Source: Clostridiales bacterium
GTDB lineage: Bacteria; Bacteroidota; Bacteroidia; Bacteroidales; Muribaculaceae
Length of the DNA stretch: 64,000 bases
NCBI GenBank assembly: GCA_023666645.1
Contig: JAMPBP010000002.1
Location: forward strand, 1 to 64,000
Direction: 5' to 3'
The notes under the pieces are model-generated. The model ran no database searches and was not told the DNA's origin. It worked only from the letters and a program-made list of their open reading frames with translations. Shown here in pieces: positions 16,601-25,221 of this stretch (the stretch's first letter is position 1; every line of letters starts with the position of its first letter). The position numbers were made by a program, and so were the translations under genes.

Positions 16601-17545
16601 TTAGTGGTTGGGGGTGATGATTTTGTAGCCGAGGCGGTGTACCAGACGCAGGGTGTTCATGGCCATCAGGCGGTCGTATTCTTTCTCGCTGTCGGGGAGC
16701 TGGGTGTAGGGCACGAGGTCGGGGTGTTTCTTCAACCGGTCGTTACGCTCGGGGCCGTAGGTCCATCCCTCGTCCATGCGAGCGCGGGCCCATATGTCAT
16801 GGGCATTCTCGGCTATAGCCTCGGTCAGTTCCTCCAGATTGGCGTCGAGGTCGATATCCGCTACATCGATGGGCTGGGGATTATAGCCGCTGGCGGTCTC
16901 TGACGCTGCCACCATGTAATAGCCCGAGACTTTCCATGCTTCCATGAAAGTATCACCTGCTATATCTTCTTCCATGAGTGTCTCAAGATTCAGATACTCC
17001 ACATCGCCATCATCAACACCGGTCACATATATCGCATGATAAGATGGAGCCTGCACATCGGTCACGCTGTCGATGACATTCCTGTCGATAACAGCAATAA
17101 CCTGTTTACCTGAATCAACCACCGCTTCAAGGTCTTCGAGAGTTGCATCATATTTTCTCTCGACATACATTCCTTTGAGTTCAAGCAACTTGCCTACAAG
17201 ATGGAGGGGAGTACCCTCCTCTCTCACCCAGTTGTTGGCCTTTGCTTCTTCGAGCAGCGTCCAGTGGTCTATGTCGTAGTCGAGATGCTGTAGTATGAAT
17301 GCCTCACACTCAAAGGAGCAGAGGTTTTCCCGATTGGACGCGGCGAGCGCCCACATAGGGAGCACACGGTTCTTCTCATCTTCTACCGATTGGTCAATCG
17401 CCTGCGACAATGAGATGATTTCCGAAACTTCGCGGTCATCACCCAGGGAGGAGAGTATATGTAACATCTCATCATGGCTCACATTGCCATCGAGAAAAGC
17501 CGCGATAGTCTCATCGGTAATGTAGTTATGGTTATTATCGTCCAT
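16601..17545 (-). CDS. Anti-sigma-like / C39-like / Ryr fusion protein
   Basis: A 314-residue soluble protein in three parts. Residues 8-60 (ITDETIAAFLDGNVSHDEM) resemble the N-terminal region of Bacteroidetes anti-sigma factors. Residues about 72-212 resemble a C39-type papain fold, with C76 and C80 as candidate nucleophiles, H170 in SYHAIYVTGV and N186 in YLNLE. Residues about 240-311 are a Ryr domain (WARARMDEGWTYG, HPDLVPYTQLP). The ATG at 17545 is used because the upstream candidate is TTG. It overlaps the sigma gene by 11 bp, as sigma/anti-sigma pairs often do. Whether the C39 part is active is unclear. Confidence 0.75.
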   Translation of the reverse strand: MDDNNHNYITDETIAAFLDGNVSHDEMLHILSSLGDDREVSEIISLSQAIDQSVEDEKNRVLPMWALAASNRENLCSFECEAFILQHLDYDIDHWTLLEEAKANNWVREEGTPLHLVGKLLELKGMYVERKYDATLEDLEAVVDSGKQVIAVIDRNVIDSVTDVQAPSYHAIYVTGVDDGDVEYLNLETLMEEDIAGDTFMEAWKVSGYYMVAASETASGYNPQPIDVADIDLDANLEELTEAIAENAHDIWARARMDEGWTYGPERNDRLKKHPDLVPYTQLPDSEKEYDRLMAMNTLRLVHRLGYKIITPNH

Positions 17546-18092
17546 AGCTGTAGTATTTAATGGCAATGCGCGACAAGGCGGCTATTGCACGACGTTTAAT
17601 ATTATATAGGTTGTCAACTGTCACGCCTATGCTCCGGGCATAATCCTCGGGGTCCTCATCTTCGATAATGAGATGGCGCAACACGTGGGCATACCGCCGG
17701 TTGTCCATCATGGCAAGCAATCGGTCCACATCAATTTTCTGAGCCACGGCATGAGCTGTATCGACCATCATGTCATCGTCAATCTTCTCATAAGGAGGCT
17801 CCTGAGAGCTGTTTTCTATCAGCGAGTCACGCCGGCGCAGGAAATAGCGCGTGGCAACGACCTTTATCCACTGGTACACACTGCTGCGATATTGAAACTG
17901 ACGCAATCGGGCTGCATCGTCCTCCATGAGGTAGGCATAGAGCTCCAATACCATCTCGTCATATTCCACCTGATATCTGAACACCAACCGCATGACAGCA
18001 GTGAGCAACGGACGGCATTTCACATAGAAAAAATCGTGGGTAACCCGGTTGTCGCGCCCTAAAAGGCCCTGTATGATTTCATGGTCGGTCAT
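17535..18092 (-). CDS. ECF-type RNA polymerase sigma factor
   Basis: A 185-residue ECF-like sigma factor. Region 2 spans about 15-85 (YDEMVLELYAYLMED, then a YRSSVYQWIKVVATRYFLRR stretch corresponding to 2.3-2.4). Region 4 is at the C-terminus, with the helix-turn-helix YARSIGVTVDNLYNIKRRA. The linker is long and acidic. The gene is 4 bp from the Rossmann-Ryr gene upstream and overlaps the anti-sigma-like gene downstream. It probably redirects transcription to the island and perhaps to other loci; the recognised promoter cannot be told from the sequence alone. Confidence 0.85.
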   Translation of the reverse strand: MTDHEIIQGLLGRDNRVTHDFFYVKCRPLLTAVMRLVFRYQVEYDEMVLELYAYLMEDDAARLRQFQYRSSVYQWIKVVATRYFLRRRDSLIENSSQEPPYEKIDDDMMVDTAHAVAQKIDVDRLLAMMDNRRYAHVLRHLIIEDEDPEDYARSIGVTVDNLYNIKRRAIAALSRIAIKYYSYGR

Positions 18093-18096
18093 AGGG

Positions 18097-20469
18097 CTAC
18101 TCTTTCACTAATTTACTCTTGTTCATGGCAATCGTGGTATCCACTACACAGAAGTCATACTTCTTGTAGTCACACTCCCAGTCGGTGACCATATCGCTCT
18201 GACCATCGAGTTGCGACCAACGGCACAGACAGTTGTGGCGCATGGTGCGCTCATCACATCCATCACTGTCGGGGTTGAACACATACCCCATGAGTTCATG
18301 GGCCGCGTTCCATCTCAGATGCTCCAACATAGCCAGATTGGTTATGACAATGTTCTCACTCACCGACAGACCGGGATAATATATCTCTGACTGTTTCCCT
18401 TCGGTATCAGTACTGCCATCGGGATTGAAGTATCCCCTATAGAAGGCTTTCCAGTCGATGGGCATGCCTGAATGCCCGGAAATGGTGGCCATGGCGCGCT
18501 GTAGCAGAATCATCTTGGTGCCGGCATGAAGGGCGTTGGCACGGTCCTGCGACTCCTGGCGACGAAGCTTGCGCAGGCTCTCGATATTGGGTGTTCCCGT
18601 CTCGGTCAACTTGCTGTGCCGCTTGTCCCATGTGGGGCCCTCGCCACTCAACCGGCGGTATTCCTCATGAAACATCTTACCCTCCTCTATGAGGCGGTCG
18701 CTCACAACAAGGTCGTAGGTATAGGTTTTCTCAGGTTCTCCGAAGATGTGGATCACAGGATTGTTATCCACGCCCAGGCCATAGCCGTAATTATAATGGT
18801 CGGCAATCTTGCTCACTCCCTCTACCTTGTTATCATCGGTACATCTCACAAAGATGCGTAGTTTAGAGACATCATCCCTGAAGCGTCTCACAAGGTTGAA
18901 AATTCTTATTCCCAATGCTATAGCCTCGTCATTGTCACCTATCGAGATCACTATATAATTGACGGTCTTGAGAAAATCCTCGTCAAGAACGTCGGTGTAG
19001 AATCTGTGGTCATTGTGGTCGATAGCCTCAAACCTTATCCTGGTGCCTGTCTCAATGCGATATTGGGGATTGAACACTGCCGGCATCGATGACATGAACG
19101 CTCCCTTGAGCCGGTCGAGGTTGCGGTCGACAATGACACATTCAAAGGGACTGCGGCGGTCGGCATCAGCAGCATCGACAAATGCGCCAAACTCATACAG
19201 GAACCGGAACGCATCGCGCCCTACCTCTCCAAATCCCACAATCAGGGTTTTGAGCGAGGTATCGACGGCCGACGGGTTTACACTGCTTGTTCCTACAACA
19301 TTGACCGGGTGATAACGGCTATCCAGTTTCAACAATTCAACGGCGATGTGGGAGGAGTCGACAAATCTTATATCGAGGTGCTTCTTCAGGGCCACATCCT
19401 GTATCACCCTATTGGGACCATTGTAACGTGCATGGCAATAGATGCGTTGTGTGAGCCGGGCATCGAGGGCAGCCTCCTGTATTGTCACATCCTTGGCCAG
19501 AACCATTATGTTGCGTATGTTCAGCTCCTCGTTCTCGCCCATAAAGAAAATATGGAGCTGGGGAGCACCGGTGGCGCGGAGTTTTTGAATGAACTTTCTG
19601 ATACGGGGCAATCCCAGGTAACCGAATGCATCGAAATCCTCACGCGACGCAATATCATCATCAATATCGTCGAGTTGCTGGCTGGCTATCGCCACATGTG
19701 CTCCAATCTTGGTAGCCTGCTTGAATACTTTGTGCTTATGCGCTATCAGACCGATAATACCGGTCCACTCGTCATTCTCGTCCTCGTTGACATTGGCTTC
19801 ATCGATTATCACGGCAATAGCCTTGGGGTCATGTTTCATGATATCCTTGACAAGGAGATGGGCCGGCTGATTGTTTCCGAAAAACAGGTACAAGTGATTG
19901 CGGTCGTCATTGATCTTCGTGCGGTAATTGAGCAGGAAATAGGCATGCAGGCGTGAATACACCAGCCCCACGAGCATAGCCACGGTACATGCAAACGACA
20001 GCACCGCCTGGATCGCGAGAGCTCCCTTCAGGAAACCATGACTGTCAAGACGGTCGAGAATATTGCTGTCGACATCGAGCATAAAGAGGTCGAGCGAACA
20101 TATGAGCGACCGCAACACATACTCGGCATTGGTTACCTGCACTATCTCATCGGGGTCACCCTTAAGAATGGAGTCTTCAGCAATCGTCTGGAACACCTTC
20201 AGATACATAAGCATCCCCACTATAAGGAACAAGCCCATCATAGTAGCCAAGAACTTCAGCGAGAAATCCCTGGCATACAATCGGTGGGCCGGTTTCACTA
20301 TGGCATTCTTGAATTGACACACGAGTGAGTATAACAACGTGAATCCGCCCAGCCACAACAATATCTTGGTGACCAATATCCCCACATTGTCACTCAACAT
20401 GACTATCACAGCAAGGAGCAGTATAGCCACTATCGTGATAAAACCGGTTTGATACCTGCGGTGTCCCAT
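18097..20469 (-). CDS. Membrane tandem-Rossmann (TrkA-N-like) Ryr protein
   Basis: A 790-residue protein. Four hydrophobic segments (about 9-25, 31-50, 74-92, 148-172) precede two Rossmann-like domains: the first starts near 190 (NHLYLFFGNN), the second near 407 with the dinucleotide motif GFGEVG at 412-417, as in TrkA-N/RCK domains. The last 80 residues are Ryr-like (EHLRWNAAHELMGY, then DERTMRHNCLCRWSQL). The layout recalls RCK-gated channels, but no TVGYG-type filter is seen between the membrane segments. The ATG at 20469 overlaps the preceding stop by one base. It may sense NAD-type ligands (inference). Confidence 0.8.
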   Translation of the reverse strand: MGHRRYQTGFITIVAILLLAVIVMLSDNVGILVTKILLWLGGFTLLYSLVCQFKNAIVKPAHRLYARDFSLKFLATMMGLFLIVGMLMYLKVFQTIAEDSILKGDPDEIVQVTNAEYVLRSLICSLDLFMLDVDSNILDRLDSHGFLKGALAIQAVLSFACTVAMLVGLVYSRLHAYFLLNYRTKINDDRNHLYLFFGNNQPAHLLVKDIMKHDPKAIAVIIDEANVNEDENDEWTGIIGLIAHKHKVFKQATKIGAHVAIASQQLDDIDDDIASREDFDAFGYLGLPRIRKFIQKLRATGAPQLHIFFMGENEELNIRNIMVLAKDVTIQEAALDARLTQRIYCHARYNGPNRVIQDVALKKHLDIRFVDSSHIAVELLKLDSRYHPVNVVGTSSVNPSAVDTSLKTLIVGFGEVGRDAFRFLYEFGAFVDAADADRRSPFECVIVDRNLDRLKGAFMSSMPAVFNPQYRIETGTRIRFEAIDHNDHRFYTDVLDEDFLKTVNYIVISIGDNDEAIALGIRIFNLVRRFRDDVSKLRIFVRCTDDNKVEGVSKIADHYNYGYGLGVDNNPVIHIFGEPEKTYTYDLVVSDRLIEEGKMFHEEYRRLSGEGPTWDKRHSKLTETGTPNIESLRKLRRQESQDRANALHAGTKMILLQRAMATISGHSGMPIDWKAFYRGYFNPDGSTDTEGKQSEIYYPGLSVSENIVITNLAMLEHLRWNAAHELMGYVFNPDSDGCDERTMRHNCLCRWSQLDGQSDMVTDWECDYKKYDFCVVDTTIAMNKSKLVKE

Positions 20470-20933
20470 CACTTGTCGCCTGTAGTGTGTTCAAAATCAT
20501 GCCCCATGAAATCCATGAGGTATTTAGAGGCAGCTTCATAAAGACGGGCATCGGCCTCAGTGAGCCTGTCGTTTCCAGCTGTTGAAGGCTCTTCATCTTT
20601 AGCTTTCTTACCCTCAGCATGCTCTACTTTCCAGCTCATGTTGACTATGCGCCACGCTGCGTCATACTGTTCCTTGGTCTTCCAGTCGTTATAGTCCTGA
20701 CTGCACGTACGGGCTACGGTATCACCTGAGGCCGAAATGTCGACATTCTGATTGCGGCGTCGGGTAATTATAGAGTGAATACAAATGGCCAGAACGAGCA
20801 CACACAGAAAGACAGTGATACATACAGTCAACACGGAGGCGAAATCACTTCCTGATTGCAACATAGCGTGATGATGGCAGTGATGCTCGGGAATATGAGC
20901 CCCCACCTGGATAAGTAGATTGAGTATTTCCAT
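20469..20933 (-). CDS. Single-pass membrane protein with His/Cys cluster
   Basis: A 154-residue protein and the first gene of the sigma operon. A short N-terminus carries PEHHCHHHAM (residues 15-24). One membrane segment follows (about 31-55), then RRR (the positive-inside signal) and a charged cytoplasmic tail with a helical end (EADARLYEAASKYLMDFM). The topology predicts the His/Cys cluster outside the membrane, where it could bind a metal. Not recognised as a known family. It ends one base into the start of the next gene. Its lead position may mark it as the input component (inference). Confidence 0.7.
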   Translation of the reverse strand: MEILNLLIQVGAHIPEHHCHHHAMLQSGSDFASVLTVCITVFLCVLVLAICIHSIITRRRNQNVDISASGDTVARTCSQDYNDWKTKEQYDAAWRIVNMSWKVEHAEGKKAKDEEPSTAGNDRLTEADARLYEAASKYLMDFMGHDFEHTTGDK

Positions 20934-21022
20934 AAACCGGTTTTGTTAAAATAAGAGGAAATCCTCCCCCGAGGATAGGGAAATTTCCCTTAAAAATGAC
21001 TTTACTTACTGAGTCTGAGTGA

Positions 21023-21054
21023 CAAATGTAGTCATTCCGTTAAACAACCGCAAA
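21023..21054 (-). promoter_or_regulatory. Promoter of sigma/Ryr operon (TTTG-N20-TACATTTG)
   Basis: TTTG (21051-21054) and TACATTTG (21023-21030) on the minus strand are 20 nt apart. The leader to the ATG at 20933 is about 85 nt and holds a GGGAAATTTCCC-type palindrome. It is a housekeeping-type promoter, so the sigma operon should have basal expression. Confidence 0.75.
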
Positions 21055-21116
21055 TAAATGCTGAAATTTTTAACCGCTTGAAAATTATATGGTGCCTAAA
21101 TTGGGACGCTCTTTTG

Positions 21117-23099
21117 CTATCGCTTGCCCCGACGACGACGGCGCTTAGCTTCCCGGCGGTAATTCTCAGCTTCTTCTTCATCGCCTATCCGCTCATACAA
21201 ATCGGCAAGATTATTAAAGACCGAGGAGTCTTTGTCATCGATATTGAGCGCACTGAGATACATGTTCAACGCATCATATAGTTCTCCTTGTTGCAGGAAA
21301 AGGTCGGCAAGAGCCTTGCATGCCTTATAGTTACGGGCATCATATCGCTGGGCCTGCCTGTAACCGGCTATTGCCCTGTCGATGTCACCGCTCTCGGCCA
21401 TGGCCTCCCCCACTCCCAGGTATGCGTCCACATAGCCAGGGGATATTGACAATGCTTTTTCAAAATTGGCCACCGCGGCCTGTATTTCACCCCCTGCGAG
21501 ACATTCCCTTCCCATCAAGACGTATTCACGGGCCAGGTCGTCAAATCGCGACCGGGTGTCGGCAAGCTGTGTCTCGAGGTCGGTTATACGTTCCTTGAGC
21601 CCACCTATCGAAGCGAGCTTCATCTTAAGCAATCTTACGACCCTCCCGTTACGCAACTCACTGCGGCAGTATAGGGCATCGATAAAACTGTCTACAGCAG
21701 TCGACATCTCTCCCCTGTTGAATGCCATGGCTGCCTCCCGGTAGAGTTCGTCGGCCCTTGCCTCCTGTATAGCCCGGTTTATCTGGGAGTCGTTGTTGAA
21801 CATGCTTGTATACCCCACAATAGCCTGATTGACAAAAATGTCACGTGCTGTCAACGGTGACTTGAGTCTGAGGCCTTCCAAGCCGGTACATCGGCTCAAA
21901 GCCACATAGCTCTGACCACTTGTAAAGGCTCCACGCCCCAGGTCAATGATTACTTTATTAAAGGTCAATCCCTGACTCTTGTGTACTGTCAACGCCCATG
22001 CAAGCCTCAGCGGGTACTGCTTGTAGATACCTATCACCTTCTCGATAACCTTGTGGGTGCCCTCGTCATAGCTGTACTCGACATTTTCCCACAACTCGGG
22101 AGTAACGACATGACGTTTGCCGCTTTCAAGCTCAACTTCAAGACGCTTGGAATCGGCATAGTAAACCTTACCAAGCGTACCGTTGACCCATCGCTTGTCA
22201 TAGTCGTTGCGCACAAACACAACCTGAGCCCCCACTTTCACAGTGAGCTCCATAGGGGCCGGAAGGGCATTCTCGGGAAATATCTCCTTGATTTCACCCA
22301 GATAGGTTACCGCCGGTGCCTTTATGCGTCCAAGCTGTGTGTCATTGATATTGTCGACCATATCGCGACGGGCTGCCAGCGTCATGACAAAATCATCTGA
22401 ACCACACTCAGCACCCGGGTCAACATGGTCCCGTAGTGTCATCAGATCGGCTCCGGTAGGACGACCTATCCTTATGCGGTCGAGCATGGAAATGAAGTCA
22501 TGGTCGGTTTGCCGGTATATTTTCTTCAACTCGATGGGGATTACCGGGAATCCATCAAAGGCCCGTGCTGAGAAAAAGAATGGATTGGGATAATACTTGG
22601 CAAGAATGTCACGCATATCGCCGGTCACCACCGGCTCGAGCTGAAAGAGATCGCCTATGAGCAACAGTTGCTTCCCGCCGAAGGGCTCAAACCGTTTGCC
22701 GGTATATACCCTGAGCAGTTTATCCATGAAATCTATAACATCGGCCCTCACCATCGATATCTCGTCGATGATGATGAGATCAAGACTCTTGAGCAGCTTC
22801 TGATGGTCGCGCGGGAATTTCATGCGCTGCTTCAGACGGTCAACAGCCAAATCGGGATCATCGGGGAGCAACGGCTTGAATGGAATTCTGAAGAATGAAT
22901 GCATAGTCACGCCACCCACATTGACAGCCGCTATGCCGGTAGGCGCAAGCACAACATATTTCTTCTTGGTATTCTCTGTGATATAACGCAAGAAAGTCGA
23001 CTTTCCTGTTCCGGCCTTACCGGTCATGAAGACACTGCGCGTGGTATACTGTATAAGATTCCACACGTTCTTAAATTCGGGATTGTCAAGGTCTATCAT
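21117..23099 (-). CDS. PIF1-like SF1 helicase with C-terminal TPRs
   Basis: A 660-residue protein. The N-terminal 450 residues are a superfamily 1B PIF1/RecD2-like helicase: Walker A GKAGTGKS at 27-34, the APTGIAAVN motif, Walker B LIIIDEISMV near 105, the GD(L)FQLEPV motif, and late motifs TVHKSQGLTF and YVALSRCT. The C-terminal third (about 465-645) contains TPR-like helices (NFEKALSISPGYVDAYLGVGE) and ends in a basic tail. This fusion is common in Bacteroidetes and probably unwinds DNA at replication or repair structures. It lies next to the island promoter on the same strand but is not tightly linked. Confidence 0.9.
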   Translation of the reverse strand: MIDLDNPEFKNVWNLIQYTTRSVFMTGKAGTGKSTFLRYITENTKKKYVVLAPTGIAAVNVGGVTMHSFFRIPFKPLLPDDPDLAVDRLKQRMKFPRDHQKLLKSLDLIIIDEISMVRADVIDFMDKLLRVYTGKRFEPFGGKQLLLIGDLFQLEPVVTGDMRDILAKYYPNPFFFSARAFDGFPVIPIELKKIYRQTDHDFISMLDRIRIGRPTGADLMTLRDHVDPGAECGSDDFVMTLAARRDMVDNINDTQLGRIKAPAVTYLGEIKEIFPENALPAPMELTVKVGAQVVFVRNDYDKRWVNGTLGKVYYADSKRLEVELESGKRHVVTPELWENVEYSYDEGTHKVIEKVIGIYKQYPLRLAWALTVHKSQGLTFNKVIIDLGRGAFTSGQSYVALSRCTGLEGLRLKSPLTARDIFVNQAIVGYTSMFNNDSQINRAIQEARADELYREAAMAFNRGEMSTAVDSFIDALYCRSELRNGRVVRLLKMKLASIGGLKERITDLETQLADTRSRFDDLAREYVLMGRECLAGGEIQAAVANFEKALSISPGYVDAYLGVGEAMAESGDIDRAIAGYRQAQRYDARNYKACKALADLFLQQGELYDALNMYLSALNIDDKDSSVFNNLADLYERIGDEEEAENYRREAKRRRRRGKR

Positions 23100-23142
23100 G
23101 CCAGATCAATGATTCGAGTCGATTGGGTTTATATGATGACGG

Positions 23143-25116
23143 TCAGCGCGCCTTAAGTTCCTCAAGCTCCATGCCGGCAAGTTCCCATTCCGACATGGCG
23201 TTCTCAAGCGCTTTGGAGCGCTGCGCATGCAAGTCATAGATATCGGGGGTGACATCACCCATGGCAATACGGTTCTCAATATCGGCAATCTCCCCCTCGA
23301 TAGAGCTGATCAGAGCCTCGGCCTCGGCCACTTTCTTCTCAGCCCGCTTCACCATTTTCTCGCGTTCCCGTTGTTCGGCATAGCTCAGCCTGCGCTCCTG
23401 CTTGGCATCGGTGACCGGGGCGGCTGTTGCCCGGCTCTTGGGTACGGCGGTGTTGTCTACAGCCTTATTCTTAACTTCGGGTGTCTTTCGTTCCAGCTCG
23501 GCGAGTGACGCCAGTTTCTTCTTTTCCAGGAACTCATATATACCGCCAAGACATTCCTTGATTTTTCCGCCACCAAACTCGTAGACCTTCTCAACCAGGC
23601 CGTCAAGGAATTCACGGTCATGGCTCACAACGATAACCGTACCGTTAAATTCCTTGATAGCCTGCTTAAGGATATCCTTGGTCTTCATGTCAAGATGGTT
23701 GGTGGGCTCATCGAGAATGAGCAGATTGACCGGTTCCAGCAACAGCCGTATCATTGCCAGACGTGTCTTTTCACCTCCCGACAAAACTTTGACTTTTTTA
23801 TCAGAGGCCTCGCCGCCAAACATGAAGGCACCCAGTATGTCACGTATCTTGGTCCTTATGTCTCCCACGGCAACACGGTCAATAGTATCAAAGACACTGA
23901 TTTCACCATCGAGCAACTGGGCCTGGTTCTGGGCAAAGTATCCAATCTTGACGTTATGTCCTATCTTCAACATGCCATCATAGGGTATCTCTCCCATGAT
24001 ACATTTGACAAGCGTGGACTTTCCCTCACCATTCTTTCCCACAAAGGCGACCTTCTCACCTCTCTTTATGGTGAACGTAGCATCGCTGAACACTGTGTGG
24101 TCACCATATGTTTTCCCCACTCCCTCGGCTATCACCGGATAATCGCCCGAGCGCGGAGCGTCAGGAAATTTCAGGCTCAGATGGGAGGTGTCGACCTCGT
24201 CAACCTCTATGCGTTCAATCTTTGCCAACTGTTTGATGCGACTCTGCACCTGCACCGACTTCGTGGCTTTATATCTGAATCGTTCTATGAAATCCTCGGT
24301 ATCCTGAATCTGTTTCTGCTGATTCTGATAGGCCCGCATCTGCTGTTCAAGCCGTTCCTGTCTCAGAACAACATATTTTGAATAGTTGACACCATAATCA
24401 TATATCTTGCCGAGCGATATCTCTATCGTGCGGTTGGTGACATTGTCAATGAACGCGCGGTCGTGACTCACGAGCACCACAGCGTTGGCCTTGCTCACGA
24501 GGAAGTTCTCGAGCCACTGTATCGACTCGATGTCAAGATGGTTGGTGGGCTCATCGAGTAACAGTACATCGGGACGTTGCAACAGTAGTTTGGCAAGCTC
24601 TATGCGCATGCGCCAGCCACCGCTGAACTCCGATGTAGGACGCTCAAAATCTGACCGGAGAAAACCCAGGCCTATCAATGTCTTCTCCATCTCGGCCTCA
24701 CAGTTCTCGCTCTCCTCCATCGACAGTTGCTCGGTGAGTGTGGTCATGCGCTCTACGAGCTCCTCATATTCCTTACTCTCATAATCAGTCGACTCAGCAA
24801 TCCGGGTATTCAGGTCATCAAGTCGGCGGCGCATATCGTCAATGTGGGAGAACGCGGTTCTCACCTCCTCTATCACCGTCGAGGTGTCGCTGATGGTCAT
24901 GTGCTGAGGCAGATAACCTATTGTAACACCTTGGGGCACAGAAACGCTGCCCGAGGTAGGGTGCTGTAACCCGGCAATAATCTTGAGCATTGTCGACTTG
25001 CCGGCGCCATTCTTGCCCACCAGCGCAATCCTATCCTTACGGTTTATTACATAACTGATATTGTCGAACAGCGACTTCGCGCTGAATTCGACCGACAGAC
25101 TGTTTACAGAAATCAT
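23143..25116 (-). CDS. ABC-F family ATPase
   Basis: A 657-residue soluble protein with two ABC ATPase domains: Walker A GKNGAGKST near 37 and GKNGEGKST in the second half, signatures FSGGW and LSGGEKTRLAM, and two LLLDEPTNHLD/LILDEPTNHLD boxes. A charged linker lies between them, and a C-terminal coiled coil (about 570-655) is as in Uup-like proteins. ABC-F proteins act on ribosomes or on DNA processing rather than in transport. The -7 element TACCTTTG (25121-25128) lies only 4 nt before the ATG, so the mRNA would be essentially leaderless. The ATG at 25116 fits the family N-terminus. Confidence 0.92.
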   Translation of the reverse strand: MISVNSLSVEFSAKSLFDNISYVINRKDRIALVGKNGAGKSTMLKIIAGLQHPTSGSVSVPQGVTIGYLPQHMTISDTSTVIEEVRTAFSHIDDMRRRLDDLNTRIAESTDYESKEYEELVERMTTLTEQLSMEESENCEAEMEKTLIGLGFLRSDFERPTSEFSGGWRMRIELAKLLLQRPDVLLLDEPTNHLDIESIQWLENFLVSKANAVVLVSHDRAFIDNVTNRTIEISLGKIYDYGVNYSKYVVLRQERLEQQMRAYQNQQKQIQDTEDFIERFRYKATKSVQVQSRIKQLAKIERIEVDEVDTSHLSLKFPDAPRSGDYPVIAEGVGKTYGDHTVFSDATFTIKRGEKVAFVGKNGEGKSTLVKCIMGEIPYDGMLKIGHNVKIGYFAQNQAQLLDGEISVFDTIDRVAVGDIRTKIRDILGAFMFGGEASDKKVKVLSGGEKTRLAMIRLLLEPVNLLILDEPTNHLDMKTKDILKQAIKEFNGTVIVVSHDREFLDGLVEKVYEFGGGKIKECLGGIYEFLEKKKLASLAELERKTPEVKNKAVDNTAVPKSRATAAPVTDAKQERRLSYAEQREREKMVKRAEKKVAEAEALISSIEGEIADIENRIAMGDVTPDIYDLHAQRSKALENAMSEWELAGMELEELKAR

Positions 25117-25120
25117 ACCG

Positions 25121-25128
25121 CAAAGGTA
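25121..25128 (-). promoter_or_regulatory. -7 element giving a leaderless ABC-F transcript
   Basis: TACCTTTG is followed by CGGT and then the ATG. With initiation about 7 nt after the element, the start codon would sit at or near the first base of the mRNA. No proper -33 was found. Confidence 0.45.
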
Positions 25129-25221
25129 AACATTTTATTCAAGAATCCCGACAGCACCTTCGCCGAAAGTGCCGCTTTGATCATGTCAACCCATGCCTTT
25201 ATCGGTAAGGATTGGGAAGGG

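Noticed and set aside
18097..20469. Potassium channel call for the membrane Rossmann-Ryr protein
   Set aside because: No TVGYG-like selectivity filter or pore loop is visible between the hydrophobic segments.
23620..24381. 253-codon frame opposite the ABC-F gene
   Set aside because: Shadow frame; the opposite strand has both ABC domains in full.
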